This document shows positions 8,477 through 15,868 of a stretch of DNA of 64,000 bases, one piece after another. Location of the stretch: the NCBI RefSeq assembly GCF_014784055.1, contig NZ_CP061813.1:273501-337500 (forward strand). The letters run 5' to 3'. Made by a program: the position numbers and the translations under genes. How positions within the stretch are numbered: position 1 is the first letter of the stretch; every line of letters begins with the position of its first letter. Source of the stretch: Polaribacter haliotis (GTDB taxonomy: Bacteria; Bacteroidota; Bacteroidia; Flavobacteriales; Flavobacteriaceae). The notes beneath the pieces were generated by a model. It was not told the origin of the DNA. It did no database searches and was given only the letters and a program-made list of their open reading frames with translations.

Positions 8477-9682
8477 ATGAAAAAAATAAAAATTTTAATG
8501 TTAGTAGTTTTGTGCTATGTAAATATATACTCTCAAAAAAAAGTAGATGCAGAGAACTTTTACTGCTTTACTAATAATTATGCACTTGTAAAAAAAGGAA
8601 ATGATTTAAGATTTATTGACAAATTAGGGAATATCATACCTGAAATGAAAGTAAATCAAAGCGTTCAATATATTACTTCTACAGATTATGGAATGCAAGG
8701 AAATAATATCTATATCACTAAAGAGCAAAGTGGTTCTGGTATTAAAAATACTAAAGGAGAATTTCTTTTCGAACCTTTCTATAATATAGAAAGCTTTCAT
8801 GGTTATTTTATTCTCAATCCAAATTTAAACTCCAAAAAAGATGATTTTATTATCATAAATAAAAACGGGAAAATAATTTACAAAGAAAAAAACACTTCTA
8901 AAAAGCAAGTTTTTCCAATTAATGATGAAATTTTTGCAATTCGATATCAAAAAAATAATAACTCATATGTAGCAAATAATTATGGATATTCAGAAATAAA
9001 AAACATTAAAACAGGTAAAGTTACAGAAAGAGTTTTCAGTAGTGTTCTTCCAGAAGTTAATGGACTTATTAAGGCTTATAGATATAATGAGAAAGAAGGA
9101 GCTGGAAAATGGGGTTTTTTAGACGAAAATTTTAAAACTGCTATTGGTTTTATTTACACAAATAAACCAGGAGATTTATATGATAATAGAATTTTAGTAA
9201 AGTCAAAGGATAGAAAATACGGATTTATAGATAAAAGAGGTAGATTAATTATTGAAGCAAAATTTTTAGAAGCAAAGCATTTTGTGAATGGTTATGCTAT
9301 GGTAAAACTCCATAAGAAAAAATATAGTAAAGAGTCAAAAAAGTATAATTACGGTTATAGAGTTATAGACGTTAATGGTAGAATTATTCGTGATTTGGAA
9401 GATGCAGTTCCTGCAACATTTCACAGTTTAAAATCTATAAATGCTATTGAAAACGAAGGAGTTGTTAGAATTAAAATAAATCAAAAAAAAGGGTTTCCTA
9501 TAAATTATATTTTAGATATTAAATCAGGTGAAATTATTGAAACAAAATATAGAAGAATTTATAGATTTAATTCAGGTTTAGCCCTTGTCGAATTTATTAA
9601 TGAAAATAAAAAAATGACTTACGGTTACATAGATAAAAAAGGAGAACTGAAAATCATGAAAGAAGTGAGGAATAAATTTTAA
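8477..9682 (+). CDS. Secreted WG-repeat protein
   Basis: About 401 residues. The start is placed at the second ATG because it gives a clean signal peptide (MKKIKILMLVVLCYVNIYS). The body has WG beta-repeats: GKWGFLDENFK, RKYGFIDKRGRLIIEAKF, YGYRVIDVNGRIIRDLE and YGYIDKKGELK, all variants of the xYGxIDxxGxxVI unit. WG repeats probably form a propeller-like or solenoid structure; their function is unknown, and they often occur on surface or periplasmic proteins of Bacteroidetes. The gene lies in accessory DNA 18 bp after the small gene at 8204, so may be cargo of the integrated element. Confidence 0.8.
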   Translation: MKKIKILMLVVLCYVNIYSQKKVDAENFYCFTNNYALVKKGNDLRFIDKLGNIIPEMKVNQSVQYITSTDYGMQGNNIYITKEQSGSGIKNTKGEFLFEPFYNIESFHGYFILNPNLNSKKDDFIIINKNGKIIYKEKNTSKKQVFPINDEIFAIRYQKNNNSYVANNYGYSEIKNIKTGKVTERVFSSVLPEVNGLIKAYRYNEKEGAGKWGFLDENFKTAIGFIYTNKPGDLYDNRILVKSKDRKYGFIDKRGRLIIEAKFLEAKHFVNGYAMVKLHKKKYSKESKKYNYGYRVIDVNGRIIRDLEDAVPATFHSLKSINAIENEGVVRIKINQKKGFPINYILDIKSGEIIETKYRRIYRFNSGLALVEFINENKKMTYGYIDKKGELKIMKEVRNKF

Positions 9683-9748
9683 TTTAATAAATTCTTTATT
9701 CAATCATAGCAACAGTAAATAATATTCTATTATAAAAAATTAAAAAAC

Positions 9749-9955
9749 ATGAGTTACATAAATAAATTAAATTCAGAAGAAATTGATTTTTTAATGAATC
9801 ATTCTGAGGGTTTGAAAAGCGAGAAGATAGATTCTAAAATTTTAGAAGAATATAACAACGAAAATGCTTTATCCAATTTCAAGGAAGATAAAGCATTTAG
9901 GTTAAATTTTAAATCTTCTGATACTATTGAACAGATTCCGTTATTTCCAGTCTAA
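9749..9955 (+). CDS. Small hypothetical protein
   Basis: A 68-residue, charged, probably helical and partly disordered protein ending IEQIPLFPV. I recognise no family. It converges on the ribbon-helix-helix gene, whose stop is only 9 bp away. An A-rich stretch precedes the ATG, as is usual for weak-Shine-Dalgarno Bacteroidetes starts. Confidence 0.4.
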   Translation: MSYINKLNSEEIDFLMNHSEGLKSEKIDSKILEEYNNENALSNFKEDKAFRLNFKSSDTIEQIPLFPV

Positions 9956-9964
9956 TAACCTTTA

Positions 9965-10192
9965 TTAATTGGCTTTAAAGGAGTTTTCAATTGCATTTAT
10001 AATTATGCTTTTAATGCTAACATCATTATTTAAAGCTTTTTGCTTTAACTTTTTTAATAAAGACTTTTCAATGTAAAAAGAGAATTGAACATCATCTTTC
10101 TTTTCAGCTATTGGCAATACTTTTTGGGTTGTCTTGTTCTGCTCATTAGACTTGACTTTGTTTATTAAATCACTAATATTTTGTTTTTCCAT
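9965..10192 (-). CDS. Ribbon-helix-helix-like partner of ParA
   Basis: A 75-residue protein. The C-terminal 45 residues read as a ribbon-helix-helix fold: VQFSFYIEKSLLKKLKQKAL (strand and helix 1), then DVSIKSIIINAIENSF (helix 2). The N-terminus is charged and flexible. It is 42 bp downstream of parA in the same direction, the place normally held by a small centromere-binding ParB/ParG-type protein. Its likely target is the cluster of AT palindromes lying exactly in that gap. The role is inferred from position and fold. Confidence 0.6.
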   Translation of the reverse strand: MEKQNISDLINKVKSNEQNKTTQKVLPIAEKKDDVQFSFYIEKSLLKKLKQKALNNDVSIKSIIINAIENSFKAN

Positions 10193-10198
10193 AATAGT

Positions 10199-10242
10199 AT
10201 AATTATAGTTTTATATAAATGTAGATTTATATAATTATATAA
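10199..10242. repeat. AT palindrome cluster, copy 3 (candidate parS/operator)
   Basis: Between parA and its partner gene lie TATAATTATA (10199-10208, perfect palindrome), TTATATAAATGTA (10211-10223) and TATATAATTATATA (10228-10241, perfect palindrome). Its location in the par operon makes it the best candidate for a centromere or autoregulatory site. Confidence 0.42.
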
Positions 10243-10825
10243 GTTTTGTTAACACCTCTTTTGTTAAATTATTTAATTGTTTTTGCGCATTTCTATCTTT
10301 TTGAACTCCACCTACCAAAACAGACCTTGTAAAAGCGACTAAATCAGAAATATGTGTTTTAGCAATTGGTACATTATACTCTTCTAAACCTATTAAAATG
10401 TCTAATGTTAATGTGGTATTCGCCTTTATCATATTAAATATCACTAATGCCTTATGGAGCTTTTTTTCTGCTTCAATTAAGTCAATTGTACTTTTAACAG
10501 CAAGTAAGTCTAATATTCCAGCTTTCGTTGGTATCAAAATTAAATCGGCTAAACTTATCAATTTTGGTAACTGATTGGATAAATATGGTGGAGTATCTAT
10601 CAAAATGAAATCAAAGTCCATTTTTTTGATATTTATAATTTCTTTCTGATATGTAATAATTTCAAAATCAGTAACCATTTTTTTCAAACTGATTAAACTA
10701 CCTTGTAAATCTAAATCAATGACTAATATTTTTGCGTGTTTAGATAAAGAAATGGCAAGATTAAAGGTTAGTGTTGTTTTTCCAACACCACCTTTTTGGT
10801 GGGTTACAAGGATTATTTTAGGCAT
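10235..10825 (-). CDS. parA: ParA-family partition ATPase
   Basis: A 196-residue MinD/ParA ATPase. It has the deviant Walker A HQKGGVGKTT (residues 9-18), a VIDLDLQGSL switch region (residues 38-47), and Walker B FILIDTPPY (about 73-81). At this size it lacks the N-terminal HTH of large plasmid ParAs, so any autoregulation would come from the small downstream gene. Partition genes on an integrated element suggest the excised circle is stabilised, or that the element derives from a plasmid. It lies 44 bp downstream of the relaxase gene on the same strand. Confidence 0.85.
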   Translation of the reverse strand: MPKIILVTHQKGGVGKTTLTFNLAISLSKHAKILVIDLDLQGSLISLKKMVTDFEIITYQKEIINIKKMDFDFILIDTPPYLSNQLPKLISLADLILIPTKAGILDLLAVKSTIDLIEAEKKLHKALVIFNMIKANTTLTLDILIGLEEYNVPIAKTHISDLVAFTRSVLVGGVQKDRNAQKQLNNLTKEVLTKLI

Positions 10826-10868
10826 TTATATTGCTTTTTTAAGTGGTTTAATTTTTTAGCATTCATCA

Positions 10869-11744
10869 TTATCTTTTTCTCTTTTTTCGCTTCTTATTTC
10901 TATCTACATCACTTATTAAGCTATCTGAATTATCAATAAAGTTATCTGCGGAGTTTTTTGTCTTATTTGAAATGAATTTTTGGCTATTATTTTTTAAGGA
11001 TTCTGTTATTATTTGGTTCTTATGCTGTTCTTTCTCCTTACTTTCATAGCTAAACATTCGCTTTATATTATTAAGAGAGAGTTTTCTGTCTATTGCAGAA
11101 CCTTTTTTTTTAATCCCATTTTCATCTGTAAATGAAATGCCTCTTCCAACTTTTACCTTAATGTTTTGATTTTTAAGTATAAAAATTAAGTCATCTAAGT
11201 TATCTGAAAATGTAACTGCTTTGAGTATTTTGTCTTTTAATAATATAGTTCGCTTGTCTTGAGAAATAAAATCTTCTTCTTTTCTTATAGCTTCTAATCT
11301 TCTTTTAACTTTACGTAATTTATATTTTTGCTCTACCATTCTTGCAAAATCCATATTTTTATAATGGGTGTAATTATCTCTTACAGCTAAATTGTTTTTT
11401 TTAATTCTACTAGCAACAATATGTATATGTTCTTTGTCCGTGTTTTCCATATGTATATATACAGCATATAAATTATTCTCAAATCCAATTTTTTTTGCGT
11501 AAGATTTAGAGATGTCAATCCAATTTTGATTATTTAAAATTCCTTTATCCTCTGGGGCTATTCTCATTTTAATATGAAAAGTTTTTTTTAAACACCTTTC
11601 ATTTATCTGCTCGATTTGTTTCATTTGCTGATAAATTTGATTTGCATTTCCTAAACATTCATTAGCATGCAAAAATTCTCCTCCTTTTTGACAATAATTA
11701 AGAGCATTATGGCAAAAATCAATAGTTTCTAGTTGAATTATCAT
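10869..11744 (-). CDS. Relaxase / mobilization nuclease
   Basis: A 291-residue relaxase of the MobA/VirD2-like family (PF03432 type). Y17 in NALNYCQKGGE is the likely nicking tyrosine. The HUH metal site is seen as YIHMENTDKEHIHIVASRI, with H98, H106 and H108. The C-terminal third is rich in Lys, Asn and Ser, probably disordered DNA-binding tail (ending RNKKRKKRKR). It overlaps the upstream gene by 4 bp (ATGA), so the two are translationally coupled. It would nick the oriT, probably near the hairpin at 12828-12896, with help from MobC. Confidence 0.82.
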   Translation of the reverse strand: MIIQLETIDFCHNALNYCQKGGEFLHANECLGNANQIYQQMKQIEQINERCLKKTFHIKMRIAPEDKGILNNQNWIDISKSYAKKIGFENNLYAVYIHMENTDKEHIHIVASRIKKNNLAVRDNYTHYKNMDFARMVEQKYKLRKVKRRLEAIRKEEDFISQDKRTILLKDKILKAVTFSDNLDDLIFILKNQNIKVKVGRGISFTDENGIKKKGSAIDRKLSLNNIKRMFSYESKEKEQHKNQIITESLKNNSQKFISNKTKNSADNFIDNSDSLISDVDRNKKRKKRKR

Positions 11745-12432
11745 TCAAGTTCTTTTAATTGTTTTTCCAATTCTTTCTTTTTAATACTTTTATTATACAT
11801 GTTAAATAATTGATTATATTCTTTTGTGATTGCAGAATCATTTTGTTTAATTTTATTTAGAAGTCTAGAGTATTGATTATCTAATTTACCATCATCTTTA
11901 TAATAGAGAAGATAGAGATAATTGTAAAAGTTTTGATAGTTTTTAATTTCTAACTGATTAGTATTCCTTTCTTTCAAGTAAGGAGGGATGTATTTAAAAC
12001 CATAAGAAAATATAAGTAAGCATATTATAGATATTAATAATAATTTTGAAGTAAATGGTGAATCTTTACCGAAAATTATAATCTCTTTTTTTATAGAGTT
12101 ATTAATTGGAGTTTTATGATTTTGAATAGTTTTTTCTAAATTCTTCGATATTTTTTCTAGACTAACCTCTAATTTTTTCTTATTCAGAACTTCGTTATTA
12201 GAATTTTTAAAGATTCTTTTAAGTTCTTCTGATATTTCTAATATTTTTTATTTAAAGATTCTAATTTAATGCCATGATTTTTATTATTTACTATGTCTAT
12301 TTTATTAGATATACTATTTAATTTATCTTCATTATTATCATTATTTAATTGATCAATTTTGTTAGAAATACGATCTAAATTATCAACCACATTTTGCATT
12401 AATTTTAAAAGGTAATTTTCGTTTTCTGACAT
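11741..12432 (-). pseudogene. MobB-like mobilization gene split by a -1 frameshift
   Basis: Two overlapping frames read as one protein. The first (12432 to the TAG at 12238) encodes 64 residues of polar coiled coil (ISNKIDQLNND). From about 12249 the -1 frame continues without ATG, GTG or TTG through 11977 to the stop at 11741, encoding ILEISEELKRIFKNS, more coiled coil, a single membrane segment (SKLLLISIICLLIFSYGF) and a charged tail. The switch coincides with an A6 tract (T6 at 12244-12249 on the plus strand). Coiled coil, one membrane span, then a tail overlapping the relaxase fits MobB accessory proteins. It may be a mutation, a sequencing error, or slippage on the A-run. Confidence 0.65.
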
Positions 12433-12780
12433 TTATAATTGAGATTTAATTTCTAAAATATGTTCATTTAATAACTCTATACTTTTCAAAACTTCTATTT
12501 GATCTCCAACTTGAAACTGTAATCCAGAATTTAATTTTTTAGCAATCTGATTTAAATTCACGCCAATTTTATTAAGTTGAGAATTGTATTGTTTTGTTTC
12601 AATTTTCATTTTTTTAGGTTCAAATATTGGTCTTCCTAATTTCTCTAAAACTATATTTCTTATAAAAAAAGATGGTTTTATTTGTAGTAACTCACAGTGA
12701 TTTTTTATGAGTTCTTTATCTTTTAAATTTATATAGAAAACCATTTTTACTTTAGGGTTTGTCTTATCTTTTTTAATCAT
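12433..12780 (-). CDS. mobC: MobC-like relaxosome protein
   Basis: A 115-residue protein with an N-terminal ribbon-helix-helix region (KMVFYINLKDKELIKNHCE) and the MobC signature LNKIGVNLNQIAKKLNS (about 69-85). MobC proteins bind oriT and help the relaxase open the nick site. The stop is immediately followed by the ATG of the MobB-like frame. The gene begins 48 bp from the long hairpin at 12828-12896, the expected oriT position. The order mobC, mobB, relaxase is typical of Bacteroidetes mobilizable elements. Confidence 0.82.
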   Translation of the reverse strand: MIKKDKTNPKVKMVFYINLKDKELIKNHCELLQIKPSFFIRNIVLEKLGRPIFEPKKMKIETKQYNSQLNKIGVNLNQIAKKLNSGLQFQVGDQIEVLKSIELLNEHILEIKSQL

Positions 12781-12827
12781 AATTAAATTTATTTTTTTAC
12801 TCTTATGAACATTTTTTATGTGAATAA

Positions 12828-12896
12828 GCCAGGTGTATTCAGTTTTTATTTAGTGCACGAAGTAGGCACTAAATGGAAACTGAATGCACTCCTGGC
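12828..12896. other. Candidate oriT: long imperfect hairpin upstream of mobC
   Basis: The arms pair almost fully: GCCAGG (12828-12833) with CCTGGC (12891-12896), a TGTATTCAGTTT / AAACTGAATGCA segment with one wobble, two more wobbles, and ATTTAGTGC (12848-12856) with GCACTAAAT (12866-12874) around a 9-nt loop; there is one 2-nt bulge. No T-tract follows on the minus strand, so it is a poor terminator for the primase gene. A long inverted repeat just upstream of mobC is where a relaxase nicks in related elements; the nick position is not determined. Confidence 0.6.
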
Positions 12897-12909
12897 AAAG
12901 CCACTGTTG

Positions 12910-13767
12910 CTATTGTTTTATATTTGTTAAGTATTCATTTAGATCATTATAATTTTTATAGTGTATACGATTATCTATAATTGAGTTTTTGAATTTCATT
13001 TTTAAATATGCAGTAGCTTTATTTCCTGCGTTATCATTATCGAAAAATAATTTTATAGTATCGTAATCGATTAATAAGTTGGTTACTTTACTTACCATAG
13101 AAGTAGAGTTAAGAATGATGAAATTTTCTTTTGGGATTTGTTTTTTAATTGTCAAATACGATAAGAAGTCAGACCAAGATTCGAAGATTGAAACAATTTT
13201 AGAATTGTTATTAATTGTTGTAATTTCCTTTTTCCCCAGGCAAATTTTTCTAAAATTTTCACTGATAATGTTTGTGATTTCTAATCCGCCGGAATCATTC
13301 ATAAATCCAATTCCAAATATTTCGTTACCATTAGAAAAAGAATAGTGTACCTGAAAGCAAAATCGTTTAGCAAATTGTAAATTGATTTTCCGATTAGAAA
13401 CATAATCTAATAATTTCTGATTGTTAAGTTCTGTTACTTTTTTTATAGAATAAGTTGGAATAGTTTCATTTATAACAGTTTTTTTTTGCTGGTGAACAGG
13501 AAAAGTATTTTCTGATAAAATTATTAAAGCTTCTTTAATTGAACAGTTATTGTATTTCATTATAAAATCTATAATAGTTCCTCCGATTCCTTCACCAAAG
13601 TCATACCAAACATTTTTATTAATATCAATTTTAAAAGATGGCGTTTTTTCATTATTTCTAAAAGGTGAGTAAAACCAAATATCTTTTGTATAAGTTTTAC
13701 CAGTTTTAAATCCTTGTTTTTTTAGATATGAAGCTAGGTCTATTTGTTTTGCTTTTTTACAATTCAT
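12910..13767 (-). CDS. Toprim / CHC2-like DNA primase
   Basis: A 285-residue DnaG-like protein. The N-terminal ~90 residues match the CHC2 primase fold (DIWFYSPFRNNEKTPSFKID, then NVWYDFGEGIGGTIIDFIM) but lack most of the zinc cysteines. The C-terminal half is a Toprim domain, with FESWSDFLSYL (the acidic motif) and IKLFFDNDNAGNKAT (the DxD motif). Such primases sit with VapE helicases on mobilizable elements and start replication of the excised or transferred strand. The gene follows the helicase gene, separated by a 48-bp perfect palindrome. Confidence 0.8.
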   Translation of the reverse strand: MNCKKAKQIDLASYLKKQGFKTGKTYTKDIWFYSPFRNNEKTPSFKIDINKNVWYDFGEGIGGTIIDFIMKYNNCSIKEALIILSENTFPVHQQKKTVINETIPTYSIKKVTELNNQKLLDYVSNRKINLQFAKRFCFQVHYSFSNGNEIFGIGFMNDSGGLEITNIISENFRKICLGKKEITTINNNSKIVSIFESWSDFLSYLTIKKQIPKENFIILNSTSMVSKVTNLLIDYDTIKLFFDNDNAGNKATAYLKMKFKNSIIDNRIHYKNYNDLNEYLTNIKQ

Positions 13768-13790
13768 TTTATTTTTCTTTTGGTGATTTT

Positions 13791-13838
13791 ATCTTACCCA
13801 TCTTACCTTTTTTATAAAAAAGGTAAGATGGGTAAGAT
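13791..13838. repeat. 48-bp perfect palindrome between helicase and primase genes
   Basis: The sequence from 13791 to 13838 equals its own reverse complement. Each arm contains ATCTTACCC followed by ATCTTACCT, a 9-bp direct repeat, with a T6-AT-A6 centre. In RNA it would fold into a 23-bp hairpin. Neither side has a U-tract after the stem, so it is not a standard terminator. An origin, a replication-protein binding site, or an RNA-processing hairpin separating the helicase and primase messages are possible. Confidence 0.8.
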
Positions 13839-13854
13839 CATTTAAGGAAAACTT

Positions 13855-15012
13855 TTATTTTTTTCGTAACTTGATTAAGTATCCTTTTACTCCTGTGATT
13901 TTGCTGTTGATTCTTTTAAATTTTAACTTTCTTAAAACTTTACCAATCGCTATGTGACTTACAGACGAGTACTCTTTCTTAATTATCATTGTTATTGTTG
14001 TGGTTGTCATGAAATGATCTCTATTATCTGATTTTTCAAATAGTTGATTTATTAAATCTTCTTCGATAGTTGACTGTTTATAGTTTGCATTCCTTTTTTC
14101 ATTTTCTTTTATGTCATTTACAGTTAAATCACAATTAAATGCTTCATCCTTGTAGGCTAGATGAAAAGCTTGCTCCCAAACTTTATTGATATCAATGTCT
14201 TTTGAGTAATTAAAATCAATCTGACCTATCAGCTCTATGCAGACCCATCTAACATTGCCTGTTTCGTCTTTTAAAAAATTTATAAGGTTAGTTGAGCCGA
14301 TAAAGGAGCAATTCCGGGTCTGGTGAGAGTTGTGTTTTGCATATGGTAACCTAATGTTTATATGTGTTTTTGAAAACATAGATTTATAGGCGTTTATGTA
14401 TTTTGCCGAAAGTTTATCTATTTCATCTAAATTGATTAAAAGATTTTTACATAGTTGGACTAGTCCATCTCTATCATCACTGATGTTTTCTGCTATATGT
14501 TTTTTCAATTCAGGAGGGCATAAAAACCTACATAGTGTGCTTTTTCCAGAATTTTGTTCTACTTGCACAAATACAATACATTGTTTGTTGTAGAAATCTT
14601 CTTCCAATGCAGTTTTTACAGTTCTTGCAAGCCACTTTTTTAAATGATATTCAAAAAAGATATTATCATCAGTTGGAATATATGAGATTAGTTTTTTAAT
14701 ATGGTCAATCTCATCCCATTTATTAAGGTTCTTGAAGTACTCTTTTAAAGGGTTAAATTGTTTTATATAATTAGAGCCTAAATAGGTATAAAAATCATCT
14801 TTTTTAAATTTGATTTTCTTTTTTGTTAGTTCAATTCTTAATGAATTTTCATTTAGAACCTTCCATTTTTTAGAATCTTTAAATTTTATAAGATATTCAT
14901 GAGATATTATATTAAATACTATATCATATCTTTGTTTTAAATAATTATCAATTAAATCAAATACCGTTTTATTAGATAATTTAATGTTCACATAAAGTTT
15001 TTGTTCATCCAT
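13855..15012 (-). CDS. VapE/VirE-type superfamily 3-like helicase
   Basis: A 385-residue protein of the virulence-associated E family (PF05272). The P-loop is FVQVEQNSGKSTLCRFL (about 150-166), followed by the Walker B/acidic LLINLDEIDKLS, a sensor region FIGSTNLINFLKD, and the arginine-bearing NVRWVCIEL. The C-terminal ~70 residues look like a winged helix (TITMIIKKEYSSVSHIAIGKVL). These ATPases, together with a primase, act as replication initiators of integrative elements and phage satellites. The gene starts 22 bp from a perfect 7-bp-arm palindrome that may be its operator. Confidence 0.82.
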   Translation of the reverse strand: MDEQKLYVNIKLSNKTVFDLIDNYLKQRYDIVFNIISHEYLIKFKDSKKWKVLNENSLRIELTKKKIKFKKDDFYTYLGSNYIKQFNPLKEYFKNLNKWDEIDHIKKLISYIPTDDNIFFEYHLKKWLARTVKTALEEDFYNKQCIVFVQVEQNSGKSTLCRFLCPPELKKHIAENISDDRDGLVQLCKNLLINLDEIDKLSAKYINAYKSMFSKTHINIRLPYAKHNSHQTRNCSFIGSTNLINFLKDETGNVRWVCIELIGQIDFNYSKDIDINKVWEQAFHLAYKDEAFNCDLTVNDIKENEKRNANYKQSTIEEDLINQLFEKSDNRDHFMTTTTITMIIKKEYSSVSHIAIGKVLRKLKFKRINSKITGVKGYLIKLRKK

Positions 15013-15033
15013 TTTATTAGATAAGTTGGAAAC

Positions 15034-15051
15034 TGTATATTTGCATATACA
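15034..15051. promoter_or_regulatory. Palindromic operator candidate upstream of the helicase gene
   Basis: TGTATAT (15034-15040), a 4-nt spacer TTGC, then ATATACA (15045-15051) form a perfect inverted repeat 22 bp upstream of the VapE-like start. A regulator of the element, perhaps the HTH protein at 15109-15399, could bind here. This is inference from position. Confidence 0.45.
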
Positions 15052-15081
15052 ATATTAAGTTAGACTATAATTTTGTTAGAC

Positions 15082-15117
15082 AAAAAGCATAAAAGAATTG
15101 CAGTTCTTTTATGCTTT
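15082..15117 (-). terminator. Intrinsic terminator overlapping the end of the HTH gene
   Basis: AAAAGCATAAAAGAA and TTCTTTTATGCTTTT form a 15-bp stem with a 5-nt loop, and a T-rich run follows on the minus strand. The stem includes the TAA stop of 15109-15399. Confidence 0.75.
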
Positions 15118-15399
15118 TCTTTTGTTTTGAAGTGTATAGGTTAGAGCTTCAGATTCTATATCCTGCTTACATTTAACTTCATTTTGAAGCATCCAAGACT
15201 CTAACTTTTCTTTTTCAAAAAAAATGCTACCTTTATTAGGCTTACTATGAGGAATTTCTTTCAAACTCGTTAATTTATACAAATAGCTTATTTTGTATCC
15301 AGTTACTTCAGAGGCTTCTTCAATATTTAAAACTTTCTTTTTAAAGAGTAAAAGTCTTTCAATCCTTTCCAATCTTTCATATAATTTTATTATATTCAT
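15109..15399 (-). CDS. Excisionase-like helix-turn-helix protein
   Basis: A 96-residue protein. The N-terminus is a short coiled coil (LYERLERIERLLLF). Residues ~24-70 form a MerR/excisionase HTH_17 domain: VLNIEEASEVTGYKISYLYK, then the wing KGSIFFEKEKLESWM. Proteins of this type serve as recombination directionality factors or regulators of integrative elements in Bacteroidetes. It overlaps the upstream gene by 4 bp (ATGA) and is followed by a strong terminator. Confidence 0.75.
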   Translation of the reverse strand: MNIIKLYERLERIERLLLFKKKVLNIEEASEVTGYKISYLYKLTSLKEIPHSKPNKGSIFFEKEKLESWMLQNEVKCKQDIESEALTYTLQNKRKA

Positions 15400-15752
15400 A
15401 ATGTTTTGGAATTTAGATTATTAATGGTTTTAGAAGTTTGAATTTCTTCTATTTCAAATTTTATAATATTTTCTAACGACTCAATAAATGTCCAATTTTC
15501 AATGTTTTTGTCATAATTTCTTTCCACGTATATGTGGTGAAACCATTCAAAAAAATCATTAATATCTGGCATTTTTTTACTAAAAATTATTTTAGCATCA
15601 TCCATTAAAGCCAAAAAAAGGCTTAATTTTTCGATATCATTCTGATTTAATTCTGCCTCTTTTTGTTTTAGGGTAGAATAATCTGTTAAAGTTTGGAAAA
15701 AGATGTCTGATAGTTCATCTTTTGATAATTCCTTTTTTATTATTGTATTCAT
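15396..15752 (-). CDS. Hypothetical protein of the mobile element
   Basis: A 118-residue protein, counted from the internal ATG at 15752 (MNTIIKKELSKDEL), which looks more natural than the upstream ATG at 15779 (nine extra hydrophobic residues). It is acidic and predicted helical, with FFEWFHHIYVERNYDKNIEN in the middle. I recognise no family. It overlaps the excisionase-like gene by 4 bp, so the two are translationally coupled and probably act together. Confidence 0.55.
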   Translation of the reverse strand: MNTIIKKELSKDELSDIFFQTLTDYSTLKQKEAELNQNDIEKLSLFLALMDDAKIIFSKKMPDINDFFEWFHHIYVERNYDKNIENWTFIESLENIIKFEIEEIQTSKTINNLNSKTL

Positions 15753-15843
15753 AATTAATTGTATATTAATTTTGAACAAAAACGTTTTTGTCTTCCTTGA
15801 TTAAGAATTCTGAAACAAAGTAAAGGAAAGTAAATAGTAGAAG

Positions 15844-15868
15844 TGTTTAGATTGTATATATCTAAACA
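15844..15868. terminator. Hairpin at the 3' end of 15862-16839
   Basis: TGTTTAGAT (15844-15852) and ATCTAAACA (15860-15868) are perfect 9-bp arms around a 7-nt loop, overlapping the stop of the upstream gene. The downstream T-run is weak (TTCTACTATTT), so it could be an attenuator or mRNA-stability hairpin as easily as a terminator. Confidence 0.5.

Noticed and set aside
12828..12896. Transcription terminator for the primase gene
   Set aside because: There is no T-run after the stem on the minus strand and the stem is longer than usual; oriT fits better.
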